Source of the DNA: Ramlibacter aurantiacus
Lineage (GTDB): Bacteria > Pseudomonadota > Gammaproteobacteria > Burkholderiales > Burkholderiaceae_C
DNA: 64,000 nt
Assembly: GCF_016722895.1 (NCBI RefSeq)
Contig: NZ_JAEQNA010000003.1
Span: forward strand, 62,001 to 126,000
Direction of reading: 5' to 3'
The notes under the pieces were generated by a model. It worked only from the letters and a program-made list of their open reading frames with translations, was not told where the DNA came from and made no database searches. The position numbers and the translations under genes are program-made. The stretch's first letter is position 1. Each line of letters starts with the position of its first letter. This document shows, piece after piece, positions 52,860 to 61,748 of the stretch.

Positions 52860-53861
52860 ATGTCAAAGGTCAAACCTGCGCCCCTGCCGCCCGACACCGT
52901 CATCGGTGGCTACAGGGTAGTACGCAAGCTCTCCGCAGGTGGCTTCGGAATGGTCTACCTGGCCATCGACAGCGAAGGCCAGCAGGTCGCGGTCAAGGAG
53001 TACCTGCCGTCGTCGCTCGCCAGCCGGCAGCCGGGCGAATTGCTCCCCCAGGTCGTCCCCGAGAAACTCTCCCTGTACCGCCTCGGCCTGAAGAGCTTCT
53101 TCGAGGAAGGCCGCTCCCTGGCGCAGATCTCGCATGCTTCAGTGGTGAGCGTGCTCAATTTCTTTCGCGAGAACGAAACCGTCTACATGGTGATGAACTA
53201 CCTGGAGGGCGCGACCCTGCAGGACTTCATCATCACCGCGCGCGAACTGAAGAAGCAGAAGGTGTTCCGCGAGTCCACCATCCGCTCCCTGTTCGACGAG
53301 ATCCTGCGCGGGCTTCGCATCGTGCATCAGCACAAGATGCTGCACCTGGACATCAAGCCGGCCAACATCTTCATCACCGACGACAACCGGGCGGTGATGA
53401 TCGACTTCGGTGCGGCCCGCGAAGTGCTCTCCAAGGAAGGCAATTTCATCCGGCCCATGTACACACCCGGCTTCGCCGCGCCTGAGATGTACCGGCGGGA
53501 TTCGTCCATGGGCCCCTGGACCGACATCTACGCCATCGGCGCCTGCATCTATGCCTGCATGCAGGGTTACCCGCCCAACGACGCGCCGCAGCGACTCGAG
53601 AAGGACCGCCTGGGCCTGGCGCTGTCGCGCCTGCGCGGCGTCTACTCCGACAACCTGATCGAGGTGGTGGAATGGTGCATGTCGCTCGACGCACTGTCCC
53701 GTCCTCAATCGGTGTTCGCGCTGCAAAAGGAACTGAGCCGGGAAGGCGAGCGCCGTTACACCAAGCTCAGCGTGGCCGAGAAGATGCGGCTGCAGTTCGA
53801 CAACATCGTGTCCGACACCCGCAAGACGGTTCGTATGGGCACCAACTTCGGCAAGAGATGA
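52860..53861 (+). CDS. Serine/threonine protein kinase
   Basis: This 333-residue cytoplasmic kinase has the full Hanks-type set: Gly-loop LSAGGFGMVYLA (about 24-35), Lys46 in VAVKEYLP, catalytic loop HLDIKPANIF (D164), DFG in IDFGAAREV (D182), the FAAPEMY segment and DIYAIGACIYACM. The usual HRD Arg is replaced by Leu (HLD), so it may be active without activation-loop phosphorylation. There is no membrane or sensor domain; a short basic helical tail ends the protein. A PP2C phosphatase gene follows after a 205-base repeat-bearing gap, giving a likely kinase/phosphatase pair. Confidence 0.93.
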   Translation: MSKVKPAPLPPDTVIGGYRVVRKLSAGGFGMVYLAIDSEGQQVAVKEYLPSSLASRQPGELLPQVVPEKLSLYRLGLKSFFEEGRSLAQISHASVVSVLNFFRENETVYMVMNYLEGATLQDFIITARELKKQKVFRESTIRSLFDEILRGLRIVHQHKMLHLDIKPANIFITDDNRAVMIDFGAAREVLSKEGNFIRPMYTPGFAAPEMYRRDSSMGPWTDIYAIGACIYACMQGYPPNDAPQRLEKDRLGLALSRLRGVYSDNLIEVVEWCMSLDALSRPQSVFALQKELSREGERRYTKLSVAEKMRLQFDNIVSDTRKTVRMGTNFGKR

Positions 53862-53873
53862 TGTCCCCCGAAG

Positions 53874-54020
53874 CGGCTTCGCCGTGCCCCCTCGGGCGGT
53901 GCCCTCTCCCCCACCAGGGGGGCGCCGCCAGGGGCCTGGCGAAGCCGGTTCACCGGTGGCACTGGAAGGGCCTGCCGCTGCGCGGCGGCCTCGTGCGGCC
54001 AGGCTTAGGCGGCGATGTCG
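53874..54020. repeat. Intergenic stem-loop repeat, Comamonadaceae-type
   Basis: The arms CGGCTTCGCC (53874-53883) and GGCGAAGCCG (53938-53947) are exact inverted repeats. Nested inside are GGCGGTGCC/GGCGCCGCC and a C-run/G-run hairpin, so about 74 bases can fold into one long structure. Further G+C-rich dyads, such as CACCGGTG, lie to the right. The wording (CCCCCGAAGCGGCTTCGCC...) resembles repeats that I remember dispersed between genes in Comamonadaceae. The right boundary is approximate. Only one copy is in this window. Confidence 0.6.
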
Positions 54021-54066
54021 GGCACGGCGTGGCCGGGAGCAAAGCCCTCGGTATCAGGAGTGCTCG

Positions 54067-54969
54067 ATGAAGTTCTCGGTTTTCCAGGTGAGCCGCAAAG
54101 GCGGTCGTGAGCGCAACGAGGACCGCATGGGCTACGCCTACACGCGCGAGTCGGGCTTGTTCCTGCTGGCCGATGGCATGGGCGGACATCCCGAAGGCGA
54201 AGTGGCCGCGCAGCTCGCCCTGCAAACCATCTCCGCGCTGTTCCAGCGCGAGGCGCGCCCGCTCGTGCGGGACCCCGTAGAGTTCCTGTCCGCCGCGCTG
54301 ATGGCGGCGCACACGCAGATCGTGCGTTACGCCAGCGAGCGCGGCATGCTCGACACCCCGCGCACCACGCTGGTGGCCGCTGTCGTCCAGGACTCGGCCG
54401 CCACCTGGGTGCATTGCGGCGATTCGCGGCTTTATGTGGTGCGCAACGGCCAGCTCGTCACCCGCACCCGCGACCACTCCTACATGGAGCAGCATGCCGC
54501 CGGTGTGATCCGCATGGAGCAGATCAACCGCAACATCCTGTTCACCTGCCTGGGCTCGCCCAGCAAGCCGGTGTACGACATCAGCGGGCCCATGGCCTTG
54601 CAGCAGGGCGACAAGATCATGCTGTGCTCCGATGGTCTGTGGGGCAGCCTGCCCGACACCGAGATCGTGCAGCAGCTGTCCGACCAGCCGGTGGCCCAGG
54701 CCGTGCCCGACCTGGTTGAATCCGCACTGCGCAGCGGCGGCCCGCATTCGGACAACGTCACGGTCATCGCCGTCGAGTGGGAGATGCCCGACACCTTCGA
54801 GTCCACCCACGGCGTCTCCACCGACAGCATCAGCAACGGCGTGTTCGCCTCCACCATCCAGGCGGGCGTGCTCGACACGCTGGTCGACGACCTGGACGAT
54901 GCCGCCATCGAGCGGTCCATTGCCGAGATCAACGAGGCCATCCGGCGCTCCGCGGCCCGCAAGGGCTAG
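54067..54969 (+). CDS. PP2C-family protein phosphatase
   Basis: This 300-residue Mn/Mg-dependent Ser/Thr phosphatase has RERNEDRMG (D19), [18 protein letters not shown] (D36), [33 protein letters not shown] and [11 protein letters not shown], so the metal-binding Asp residues are all present. The C-terminal 50 residues are acidic and outside the core. It should reverse phosphorylation by the kinase encoded upstream. A CAGGAG ribosome site precedes the ATG. rph follows after 22 bases. Confidence 0.94.
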   Translation: MKFSVFQVSRKGGRERNEDRMGYAYTRESGLFLLADGMGGHPEGEVAAQLALQTISALFQREARPLVRDPVEFLSAALMAAHTQIVRYASERGMLDTPRTTLVAAVVQDSAATWVHCGDSRLYVVRNGQLVTRTRDHSYMEQHAAGVIRMEQINRNILFTCLGSPSKPVYDISGPMALQQGDKIMLCSDGLWGSLPDTEIVQQLSDQPVAQAVPDLVESALRSGGPHSDNVTVIAVEWEMPDTFESTHGVSTDSISNGVFASTIQAGVLDTLVDDLDDAAIERSIAEINEAIRRSAARKG

Positions 54970-54991
54970 CTTCCCCCGTTTTCCTTCTGTC

Positions 54992-55735
54992 ATGACTTCT
55001 TTCATCCGCAGCGGCCAGCGTGCCGCCGACCAGCTTCGCCCCGTTCGACTCACGCGCGGCTTCACCATCCATGCCGAAGGCTCGGTGCTGGTCGAGTTCG
55101 GCCAGACCCGCGTGCTGTGCACCGCGTCCGTCGAAGAAAAGGTGCCGCCCCACAAGCGAGGCAGCGGCGAAGGCTGGGTGACGGCCGAATACGGCATGCT
55201 GCCCCGCGCCACGCATACGCGTGGCGACCGCGAAGCCGCGCGCGGCAAGCAAAGCGGACGCACCCAGGAAATCCAGCGCCTGATCGGGCGCTCGCTGCGC
55301 GCGGTGTTCGACCTGTCGGCGCTGGGCGAGCGCACCATCGCGCTCGATTGCGACGTGCTGCAGGCCGATGGTGGCACCCGCACCGCCGCCATCACCGGCG
55401 CTTTCGTCGCCGCGCAGGACGCGGTCAACCTGCTGCTCGCGCGCGGCAAGCTGGCGGCTTCGCCGATCCGCGGCCCCGTGGCGGCGGTGTCGGTCGGCCT
55501 CGTCGAAGGCACGCCGCTGCTCGACCTCGAGTACACCGAAGACGTGGCCTGCGGCACCGACATGAACGTGGTGATGACCGGCGAAGGCCACTTCGTCGAG
55601 GTGCAGGGCACCGCCGAAGGCGTGCCCTTCACCCGCGCCGAGATGAACGAACTGCTGCGGCTGGCCGAAAAAGGCATCTCCGAACTGATCGACGCCCAAC
55701 GCCAGGCGCTCGCGCTGCCCCTCGGCGCAGGCTGA
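54992..55735 (+). CDS. rph: Ribonuclease PH
   Basis: This 247-residue phosphorolytic 3'-5' exoribonuclease trims tRNA 3' ends. [20 protein letters not shown] is the standard start. [13 protein letters not shown] appears here as [21 protein letters not shown], with [16 protein letters not shown] and [20 protein letters not shown] following. The length is normal and all core motifs are intact, unlike the frameshifted rph of E. coli K-12. It is followed by rdgB after two bases. Confidence 0.96.
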   Translation: MTSFIRSGQRAADQLRPVRLTRGFTIHAEGSVLVEFGQTRVLCTASVEEKVPPHKRGSGEGWVTAEYGMLPRATHTRGDREAARGKQSGRTQEIQRLIGRSLRAVFDLSALGERTIALDCDVLQADGGTRTAAITGAFVAAQDAVNLLLARGKLAASPIRGPVAAVSVGLVEGTPLLDLEYTEDVACGTDMNVVMTGEGHFVEVQGTAEGVPFTRAEMNELLRLAEKGISELIDAQRQALALPLGAG

Positions 55736-55737
55736 CC

Positions 55738-56343
55738 ATGCCGCCGCGCCTGGTGCTCGCATCCAACAACCGGGGCAAGCTGGCCGAGTTGCAGGCCATG
55801 CTGGTTCCGCTGGGCATCGAGCTGGTGGCCCAGGGCGAACTCGGCATCGGTGAGGCCGAGGAGCCCCATCGCACCTTCGTCGAGAACGCGCTGGCCAAGG
55901 CGCGCCATGCGGCGCGCGAGAGCGGGCTGCCGGCCCTGGCCGACGACGCCGGCCTGTGCGTCGACGCCTTCGGCGGCCTGCCCGGCGTGGACACCGCCTA
56001 CTACGCCACCCAGTTCGGCTATCCCAAGGGTGACGACCACAATGTGCGCGCCCTGCTGGAGCAGATGCAGGGCGTGGACAACCGGCGCGCGGCGCTGGTC
56101 AGCACGCTCGTGGCGCTGCGCAGCGCCGATGATCCCGAGCCCTTGATTGCCGTGGGGCGCGCGGTGGGTGAGATCACCCGCCAGCCCGTCGGCGAGCATG
56201 GTTTCGGGTTCGATCCGGTCATGTACATCCCGGCCTTCGGCAAGACCTTCGCCCAGCTGCCGCCGGAGGTGAAGAACGCCAACAGCCACCGCGGCCTGGC
56301 GGCGCGGCAGATGGTGGCGCTCATGAAAGAGCGCTGGGCTTGA
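55738..56343 (+). CDS. rdgB: dITP/XTP pyrophosphatase RdgB
   Basis: This 201-residue house-cleaning enzyme hydrolyses dITP, XTP and dXTP to monophosphates. LVLASNNRGKLAELQAML is the N-terminal substrate motif. TFVENALAKARHAA, LADDAGLCVDAFGGLPGVDT and GFGFDPVMYIP are the other family blocks. It lies between rph and hemW as in many proteobacteria. The role fits a genome region with much purine turnover, but the link is only positional. Confidence 0.96.
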   Translation: MPPRLVLASNNRGKLAELQAMLVPLGIELVAQGELGIGEAEEPHRTFVENALAKARHAARESGLPALADDAGLCVDAFGGLPGVDTAYYATQFGYPKGDDHNVRALLEQMQGVDNRRAALVSTLVALRSADDPEPLIAVGRAVGEITRQPVGEHGFGFDPVMYIPAFGKTFAQLPPEVKNANSHRGLAARQMVALMKERWA

Positions 56344-56356
56344 GAAGGAGGTCGCG

Positions 56357-57544
56357 ATGACCGACGTGCAGCACTATCTGCGCCCCGGCACCCTGCAGCT
56401 GCCGGCCCTGCCGCCGCTATCGGTCTACGTGCACCTGCCCTGGTGCCTGCGCAAGTGCCCTTACTGCGACTTCAACTCGCACGAGGCGAGCTCCGGCGAA
56501 CTGCCCGAGCAGCGCTACCTCGATGCGCTCGTGGCGGACCTCGAACAGGCCTTGCCCCTGGTGTGGGGGCGCACGGTGCACAGCATCTTCATCGGCGGCG
56601 GCACCCCCAGCCTGTTCTCGCCAGCCGGCATCGACCGGCTGCTGGGTGACATGCGCGCGCGGCTCAAGCTCGATGCCGAATGCGAGATCACGCTCGAGGC
56701 CAACCCCGGAACCTTCGAGAAGGACCGCTTCAAGGCCTTTCGGGCCGCCGGTGTCACCCGCCTGTCGGTCGGCGTGCAAAGCTTCAACGACGCGCACCTG
56801 CGCGCGCTCGGCCGGGTGCACGACCGGGCGCAGGCCATCGCCGCCTGCGAAGAGGCGCAGCTGGCCTTCGACACCTTCAACCTCGACCTGATGTATGCGC
56901 TGCCCGGCCAGAGCCTGGCGCAGCTCGAGGCCGACGTGACCCAGGCGATGGCCTTGTTGCCCCCGCACCTGTCGATCTACCACCTCACGCTCGAACCCAA
57001 CACCTACTTCGCCAAGTTCCCGCCGCAACTGCCGCCCGAGGACACCGCCTACGCCATGCTCGATCGCATCACCGAGATGACCGAGGCGGCGGGGCTGGCG
57101 CGCTACGAAGTCTCGGCGTACGCCAAGCCGGGGCATCGCTGCTGGCACAACCTCAACTACTGGCAGTTTGGCGACTACCTGGGGCTGGGCGCGGGCGCGC
57201 ACGGCAAGCTCAGTTTCCCGCACCGCGTCGTCCGCCAGGTGCGCTGGCGCGAGCCCAAGCTGTACATGGACAAGGCCTTGTCCGGCACGCCGGTGGCCCA
57301 GGAGCACGAAGTCGCGCGGGCGGACCTGCCGTTCGAGTTCGTGATGAACGCCCTGCGGCTGAAGGAGGGCTTCAGCCTGCGGGACTTCAGCGATCGCACC
57401 GGGCTGCCACCGACCGTGCTGCAGCAGGGGCTGGCCGATGCCGAGTCCAAAGGGCTGGTCGAGCGCACCCTGGATCGCGTCCGCCCCACCGTGCGCGGCT
57501 TCGATTTTCTTTCCGACTTACAGGCGCTTTTCCTTCCCGGTTGA
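56357..57544 (+). CDS. hemW: Radical SAM heme chaperone HemW
   Basis: This 395-residue protein carries the radical SAM triad in CLRKCPYCDFNSH (C30, C34, C37) and the HemW-specific IGGGTPSLFS, EANPGTFEKDRF and GVQSFNDAHLRALGR. HNLNYWQFGDYLGLGAGAHG is the C-terminal HemW wording that separates it from true HemN. It inserts heme into respiratory enzymes. A near-perfect GAAGGAGG ribosome site precedes the ATG. Confidence 0.95.
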   Translation: MTDVQHYLRPGTLQLPALPPLSVYVHLPWCLRKCPYCDFNSHEASSGELPEQRYLDALVADLEQALPLVWGRTVHSIFIGGGTPSLFSPAGIDRLLGDMRARLKLDAECEITLEANPGTFEKDRFKAFRAAGVTRLSVGVQSFNDAHLRALGRVHDRAQAIAACEEAQLAFDTFNLDLMYALPGQSLAQLEADVTQAMALLPPHLSIYHLTLEPNTYFAKFPPQLPPEDTAYAMLDRITEMTEAAGLARYEVSAYAKPGHRCWHNLNYWQFGDYLGLGAGAHGKLSFPHRVVRQVRWREPKLYMDKALSGTPVAQEHEVARADLPFEFVMNALRLKEGFSLRDFSDRTGLPPTVLQQGLADAESKGLVERTLDRVRPTVRGFDFLSDLQALFLPG

Positions 57545-57556
57545 ACCACGGCGCGG

Positions 57557-57570
57557 CTGCACTAGTGCAG
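57557..57570. promoter_or_regulatory. 14-bp perfect palindrome upstream of the GFW lipoprotein gene
   Basis: CTGCACTAGTGCAG is a perfect palindrome 85 bases before the start at 57655. It is followed by an AT-richer stretch with GTTACAAGTTACAG. It may be an operator for the lipoprotein gene. Nothing identifies the regulator. Confidence 0.4.
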
Positions 57571-57654
57571 ATTGGCGGCTGTTACAAGTTACAGCTTGCA
57601 ACAGGAAACACATTTACTGTTAGAGTTCGCACCTGGCTTGTAACGAGGTGTGTC

Positions 57655-59052
57655 ATGACATTGATCTCTAACTTTGGACGCGTTCGCGGTTTTGCTCTCG
57701 CGGCGCTCGCCGGCGCAGTATTGGCGGGGTGCGGTGGAGGCAGCAGCGACAGCACGGCGGCCGGTGGTGGTTCGGTGGAAATGGCCAGCGGCTACTTCGT
57801 GCCGGAGGTAGGGGCGAAGGCGAACTTGTCCGGTGCGATCTTCACGTCTGGCGTGGCCGATTGCAGCGTCACCAACGCCAATTCGTATGCGAGCAAGGAC
57901 CAGGTCTACCTGAGCGGCGGTCCGGTGCAGCCTGGCTCCGCGGGCCTGGAGCCGAACAGCACGTTTTACGTGCAGGTCACCGATCCCTCAGGTGCCGTGT
58001 TGGGCACGCCCTCCGGGACCGTCACCTCGGATGGCAATGGCAAGCTCCAGTGCCGGCAGCTGATCTCGGTGGTCGAGAACAACGGCCTGCCGGGATTCGC
58101 CGACTCGCCCAACGGCGTCTACAAGGTCTGGGTGAGCCTCTCCGACAAGTTCAAGAACTCGGAAAGCAAGACCGACAACTTCATGATCCGCACCGGGACG
58201 TCGACGCCCGATCCGGCCGCCCGTATCACCATCAACAAGTGGTATGACGCGAACACCAACGGCCAGTGGGACGCGGGCGAGGAGCTGATCAGCGGCTGGA
58301 AGGTCGATCTGGAAGGTTTCGCGTTCAAGTTCACTGCGGCGGTCTATGACAGCCTGGACAGCTTGGGCTTCGGCACCTTCCTCGCCCGTGAATACCGGCC
58401 GACCAGCGCCGCCGTGTGGGTGTCCACGAACGCGTATGTGGCAGGCACCGCCTCGCCCATCAACATCTCCACGAACCCGGACTTCCTGAACAGCGTGCCC
58501 GTGACGATTTCCTCCGGCTCTCCGACCGCGACGGTGAAGTTCGGCAACGTCTGCCTCGGCGCCGGCAACGGGCATACGCTGGGCTTCTGGCAAAACAAGA
58601 ACGGCAAGGCTGCCATCGAGAACGCGGCAGATATCTACGCCGGGCTCGGCACGCTGACACTGCGCGATGCGAACGGCGAGGACGTCAACCCGACCACGCA
58701 CGAGGAACTCAGGGCCTTCCTGCTCGGTGGCAGCGCCACCAACATGGCCCACATGCTGTCGGTTCAGATGGCGACCATGTGGCTGAACACCCGTGCCGGC
58801 GGTGTCGACCGTAATGGGCTGGTCTACGCTGGCCCGGGAGCCTTCACCGGCGTGAATGACTCTGGCTTCATCACCGTCGAAGCCTTGATCAACCTGGCCA
58901 ACGCATCACTGGTGTCCGATTCGGTCACGCTCTCCGGCCACGCGCAGCGTGCGTACCAGGAGACGCTCAAGGATCTGCTGGACAACTTGAACAACAACAA
59001 CCAGCTGTACGTGCAGCCGACCGCAGCGGCCTGCGGCGCGCTGACCTTCTGA
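57655..59052 (+). CDS. Large secreted lipoprotein with SdrD_B-like region and GFW motif, unknown function
   Basis: This 465-residue protein has a lipobox (AGAVLAGC, Cys near 26) and a Gly/Ser linker. Residues about 40-175 are beta-rich. ITINKWYDANTNGQWDAGEE (about 190-210) and SGWKVDLEG resemble an SdrD_B/Cna_B-type prealbumin-like repeat. A Cys then precedes GNGHTLGFWQNKNGKAAIE (about 304-322), a motif that I recall from other uncharacterised secreted bacterial proteins. The C-terminal 120 residues are helical, end in NNNNQLYVQ and hold one more Cys. GC is visibly lower (about 58-62%) and Asn/Ser/Thr are more frequent than in neighbours, which suggests transfer or a surface-exposed product. 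It stands alone, with a palindrome before and a hairpin after it. Confidence 0.75.
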   Translation: MTLISNFGRVRGFALAALAGAVLAGCGGGSSDSTAAGGGSVEMASGYFVPEVGAKANLSGAIFTSGVADCSVTNANSYASKDQVYLSGGPVQPGSAGLEPNSTFYVQVTDPSGAVLGTPSGTVTSDGNGKLQCRQLISVVENNGLPGFADSPNGVYKVWVSLSDKFKNSESKTDNFMIRTGTSTPDPAARITINKWYDANTNGQWDAGEELISGWKVDLEGFAFKFTAAVYDSLDSLGFGTFLAREYRPTSAAVWVSTNAYVAGTASPINISTNPDFLNSVPVTISSGSPTATVKFGNVCLGAGNGHTLGFWQNKNGKAAIENAADIYAGLGTLTLRDANGEDVNPTTHEELRAFLLGGSATNMAHMLSVQMATMWLNTRAGGVDRNGLVYAGPGAFTGVNDSGFITVEALINLANASLVSDSVTLSGHAQRAYQETLKDLLDNLNNNNQLYVQPTAAACGALTF

Positions 59053-59073
59053 TCACGATCCGATAGCCCCCAC

Positions 59074-59109
59074 CACCAAGGGCCACGAGGCGACTCGTGG
59101 CCCTTGGTG
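59074..59109 (+). terminator. Long hairpin after the GFW lipoprotein gene
   Basis: CACCAAGGGCCACGAG (59074-59089) and its exact complement (59094-59109) form a 16-bp stem with a GCGA loop. There is no T run, so it may be a transcript-stabilising hairpin or an imperfect terminator. It begins 21 bases after the stop codon. Confidence 0.7.
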
Positions 59110-59158
59110 CATTCAGCGCTCGGGTAGGATCGTCGCGCCCATACGCGGCTCGCCTCCC

Positions 59159-60745
59159 ATGACCGTCCATGCCCATTCCTCTGCCGCAGCCCAAGAGACC
59201 CGTGCGGCGCTCATCTCCGGCAGCGAGGACCCGAACCCCACCGGCGCCGCCCGCCTGATCGCGCGCCGCGCCGGCATCGACACCTACCAGGCGGCCATCG
59301 TCTACATGCGCGCCGACTGCGAAGTCTGCCGGGCCGAAGGCTTCGGCTCGCAGGCCCGGGTCGAAATCGGTGCCGGCGGGCGCAGCCTGATCGCCACCGT
59401 GCACCACGTGCTGGCCGACTGGCTGCAACCCGGTGAAGCCGGTCTGTCCGAATCGGCCTGGCGCTCGATGGGGCTGCGTGACGGTGACCCCCTGGACGTG
59501 CGCCATCCGCCCGTGCTCGAGTCCGAGCGCCACATCCGCAGCAAGGTGTACGGCGTGCCGCTGGACCATGACAAGCTGCTGGTCATCATGCGCGACGTCG
59601 CGGCGAACCGCCTGTCCGACCTGCACCTGGCCACCTTCGTGAGCGCCTGCGCCGGTGATCGGCTGAACCGCAGCGAAACCATCGCGCTCACCCGGGCCAT
59701 GATCGATGTCGGCCACCGGCTCGCCTGGTCGCGGGGCCCGGTGGTGGACAAGCACTGCGTCGGTGGCCTTCCCGGCAACCGCACCTCGCCCCTGGTGGTG
59801 TCCATCGTCACGGCCTGTGGCGCGGTCATGCCCAAGACTTCCTCGCGCGCCATCACCTCGCCCGCCGGCACGGCCGACACCATGGAGACCCTGGCACCGG
59901 TCGACCTCGACCTGGCGACCCTGCGCCGGGTGGTCGAGCGAGAGGGCGGCTGCCTGGTGTGGGGCGGAGCGGTGCAGTTGAGCCCGGCTGATGACGTGCT
60001 CATTCGCGTCGAGCGGCCGCTGGACCTGGACAGCACGGGCCAGATGGTGGCGTCGGTCCTGTCCAAGAAAGCGTCCGCCGGCTCGCAGCGCGTGCTGATC
60101 GACATTCCTGTCGGCCCCACCGCCAAGGTCCGCAGTGCGGCAGCGGCCGATGTGCTTGCCGGTGCGCTGACCGAGGTGGGCAGCGCGGTGGGCCTGCAGG
60201 TCCACACGGTTCAGACCGATGGCTCGCAGCCCGTCGGCCGAGGCATCGGCCCGGCGCTCGAGGCCTGGGACCTGCTGGCCGTGCTGCGCTGCGAAGTCCA
60301 GGCCCCTCGAGACCTGCGCGATCGTGCGCTGCTGCTGGCCGCCGGGGTGCTCGAAATGGCGGACCTGTGCCCTGCCGGCGCCGGCCTGGACATGGCGCGC
60401 CGGACGCTGGACAGCGGTCGCGCCTGGGCGAAGTTCCAGGCCATCTGTGCCGCGCAAGGCGGCCTGCGCCAGCCACCCGTCGCGGCCTTCGTCGAACCCT
60501 GGTTGGCGCCCGCTGCCGGCACGGTGCTGGCCATCGACAACCGTCGCATCGCCATGGCCGCCAAGCTGGCCGGCGCACCGGCGGCGCCCGCCGCCGGCGT
60601 CGCCATGGCGGTGAGGCTGGGTGACCCTGTCCAGCGCGGGCAGCCGCTGTTCAGCCTGCACGCGCAGAGCCGAGGCGAACTGGCGTATGCGCAGGCCTAT
60701 GTGGCCTCGCAGGCGGGCCTTATCACTGTCGGAGAGGTGTCATGA
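59159..60745 (+). CDS. Thymidine phosphorylase-family protein (NMP/AMP phosphorylase-like)
   Basis: This 528-residue protein is of the long type that carries an N-terminal extension (about 1-105) before the nucleoside phosphorylase core, as in archaeal AMP phosphorylases. The core has SDLHLATFVSACAGDRLNRS and VDKHCVGGLPGNRTSPLVV (phosphate-binding loop). Then come KTSSRAITSPAGTADTMETL and a C-terminal alpha/beta domain. The family cleaves nucleosides, or NMPs to base plus ribose 1,5-bisphosphate. The stop overlaps the start of a PRPP synthetase homologue (ATGA), linking the enzyme to phosphoribose metabolism. The exact substrate, thymidine or NMP, is not settled by sequence alone. Confidence 0.85.
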   Translation: MTVHAHSSAAAQETRAALISGSEDPNPTGAARLIARRAGIDTYQAAIVYMRADCEVCRAEGFGSQARVEIGAGGRSLIATVHHVLADWLQPGEAGLSESAWRSMGLRDGDPLDVRHPPVLESERHIRSKVYGVPLDHDKLLVIMRDVAANRLSDLHLATFVSACAGDRLNRSETIALTRAMIDVGHRLAWSRGPVVDKHCVGGLPGNRTSPLVVSIVTACGAVMPKTSSRAITSPAGTADTMETLAPVDLDLATLRRVVEREGGCLVWGGAVQLSPADDVLIRVERPLDLDSTGQMVASVLSKKASAGSQRVLIDIPVGPTAKVRSAAAADVLAGALTEVGSAVGLQVHTVQTDGSQPVGRGIGPALEAWDLLAVLRCEVQAPRDLRDRALLLAAGVLEMADLCPAGAGLDMARRTLDSGRAWAKFQAICAAQGGLRQPPVAAFVEPWLAPAAGTVLAIDNRRIAMAAKLAGAPAAPAAGVAMAVRLGDPVQRGQPLFSLHAQSRGELAYAQAYVASQAGLITVGEVS

Positions 60746-61632
60746 GCGTGATGGTGGTCGCCGCCCCGGGCGCCGAGGCCGCGGCGGCCGGACTGGCCGC
60801 TCACTTGCAGGCCCGGCAGGGCAGCGTCGAGTCGCGCCGCTTCCCCGATGGCGAAAGCTACCTGCGGCTGCGCGACGACGTGGCTGGCCACGAGGTCGTG
60901 GTCGTCTCGTCGCTGCGCGACCCGGACCCGCAGGCTCTCGGGCTGTGGTTCCTCGCCGCCACCGCGCGCGAGCTGGGCGCGCGCCGCGTGGGGCTGGTCG
61001 CGCCCTACCTGCCGTACATGCGGCAGGACGCCCGCTTCCAGCCCGGCGAGGCCGTCACCTCCGGACTGTTCGCGCGGTTCATCTCGCAGCAGTTCGACTG
61101 GCTGGCCACGGTCGATCCGCACCTGCACCGCCATGCCTCGCTGTCGGAGATCTACACGGTGCCCACGCGCGTCGTGGCGAGCGCCCCGGCCATTGCGCGC
61201 TGGGTGCAGGCGAACGTGCCGGCGCCGCTGGTGGTCGGTCCGGATTCGGAGAGCGAGCAGTGGGCCGCGGACGTGGCGCGCCGTGTCGGCTGCCCGTCGC
61301 TCGTGCTGGCCAAGACCCGGCTGGGTGATCGCCAGGTCGAGATCAGCCTGCCCGACGCACGAGCCCATGCCGGCCGCACGCCGGTGCTGATCGACGACAT
61401 CATCTCGAGCGCCCGCACCATGGCCGTCGCCGCCGGGCGGATTCGCGAGTCGCTGGGGGTGGCGCCGGTCTGCGTGGGCGTGCATGCGGTGTTCTCGCCC
61501 GACGCCATGCAGGTCCTGCAGGAAGCCGGTGCGGCGCGGGTGGTCACCTGCAACACCTTGCCCCATCCCACCAACGGAATCGACGTGGGCCCGGAACTCG
61601 CCCAGGCGGTGCAGGACCTGCTGCGCGGCTGA
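60742..61632 (+). CDS. Ribose-phosphate pyrophosphokinase homologue (second-type Prs)
   Basis: This 296-residue protein is shorter than the housekeeping Prs (about 315). It has RRFPDGESYLRL, VAPYLPYMRQDARFQPGEAV, TVDPHLHRHASL and the PRPP loop PVLIDDIISSARTMA (about 214-228). Canonical residues for ATP and ribose 5-phosphate binding are recognisable, although the flexible-loop KxR region reads AKTRLGDRQVEISL. It is coupled to the phosphorylase gene. It probably makes or uses PRPP from the sugar phosphate released in that pathway. A dedicated role distinct from the general Prs is likely. Confidence 0.88.
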   Translation: MSVMVVAAPGAEAAAAGLAAHLQARQGSVESRRFPDGESYLRLRDDVAGHEVVVVSSLRDPDPQALGLWFLAATARELGARRVGLVAPYLPYMRQDARFQPGEAVTSGLFARFISQQFDWLATVDPHLHRHASLSEIYTVPTRVVASAPAIARWVQANVPAPLVVGPDSESEQWAADVARRVGCPSLVLAKTRLGDRQVEISLPDARAHAGRTPVLIDDIISSARTMAVAAGRIRESLGVAPVCVGVHAVFSPDAMQVLQEAGAARVVTCNTLPHPTNGIDVGPELAQAVQDLLRG

Positions 61633-61704
61633 GACAGCCGATCCGAGCGGTTGCTCCGCACGGGCTTGGACGAGCGGCCACTGCCCTGCGAACTCAGGGT
61701 CCGC

Positions 61705-61748
61705 CGTGCAACTCTGGATTGCACGCCAGGCCATATCGCGAACGCGAT
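61705..61748. promoter_or_regulatory. Two adjacent inverted repeats upstream of the hydrolase/Bug/thiolase genes
   Basis: CGTGCAA (61705-61711) and TTGCACG (61719-61725) are perfect arms around 7 bases. ATCGCG (61735-61740) and CGCGAT (61743-61748) are perfect arms around AA. A CACAAT hexamer (61757-61762) could be the -10 element, putting the dyads in promoter range. The 154-base gap contains no gene. A regulator of the following catabolic genes probably binds here. Confidence 0.5.
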
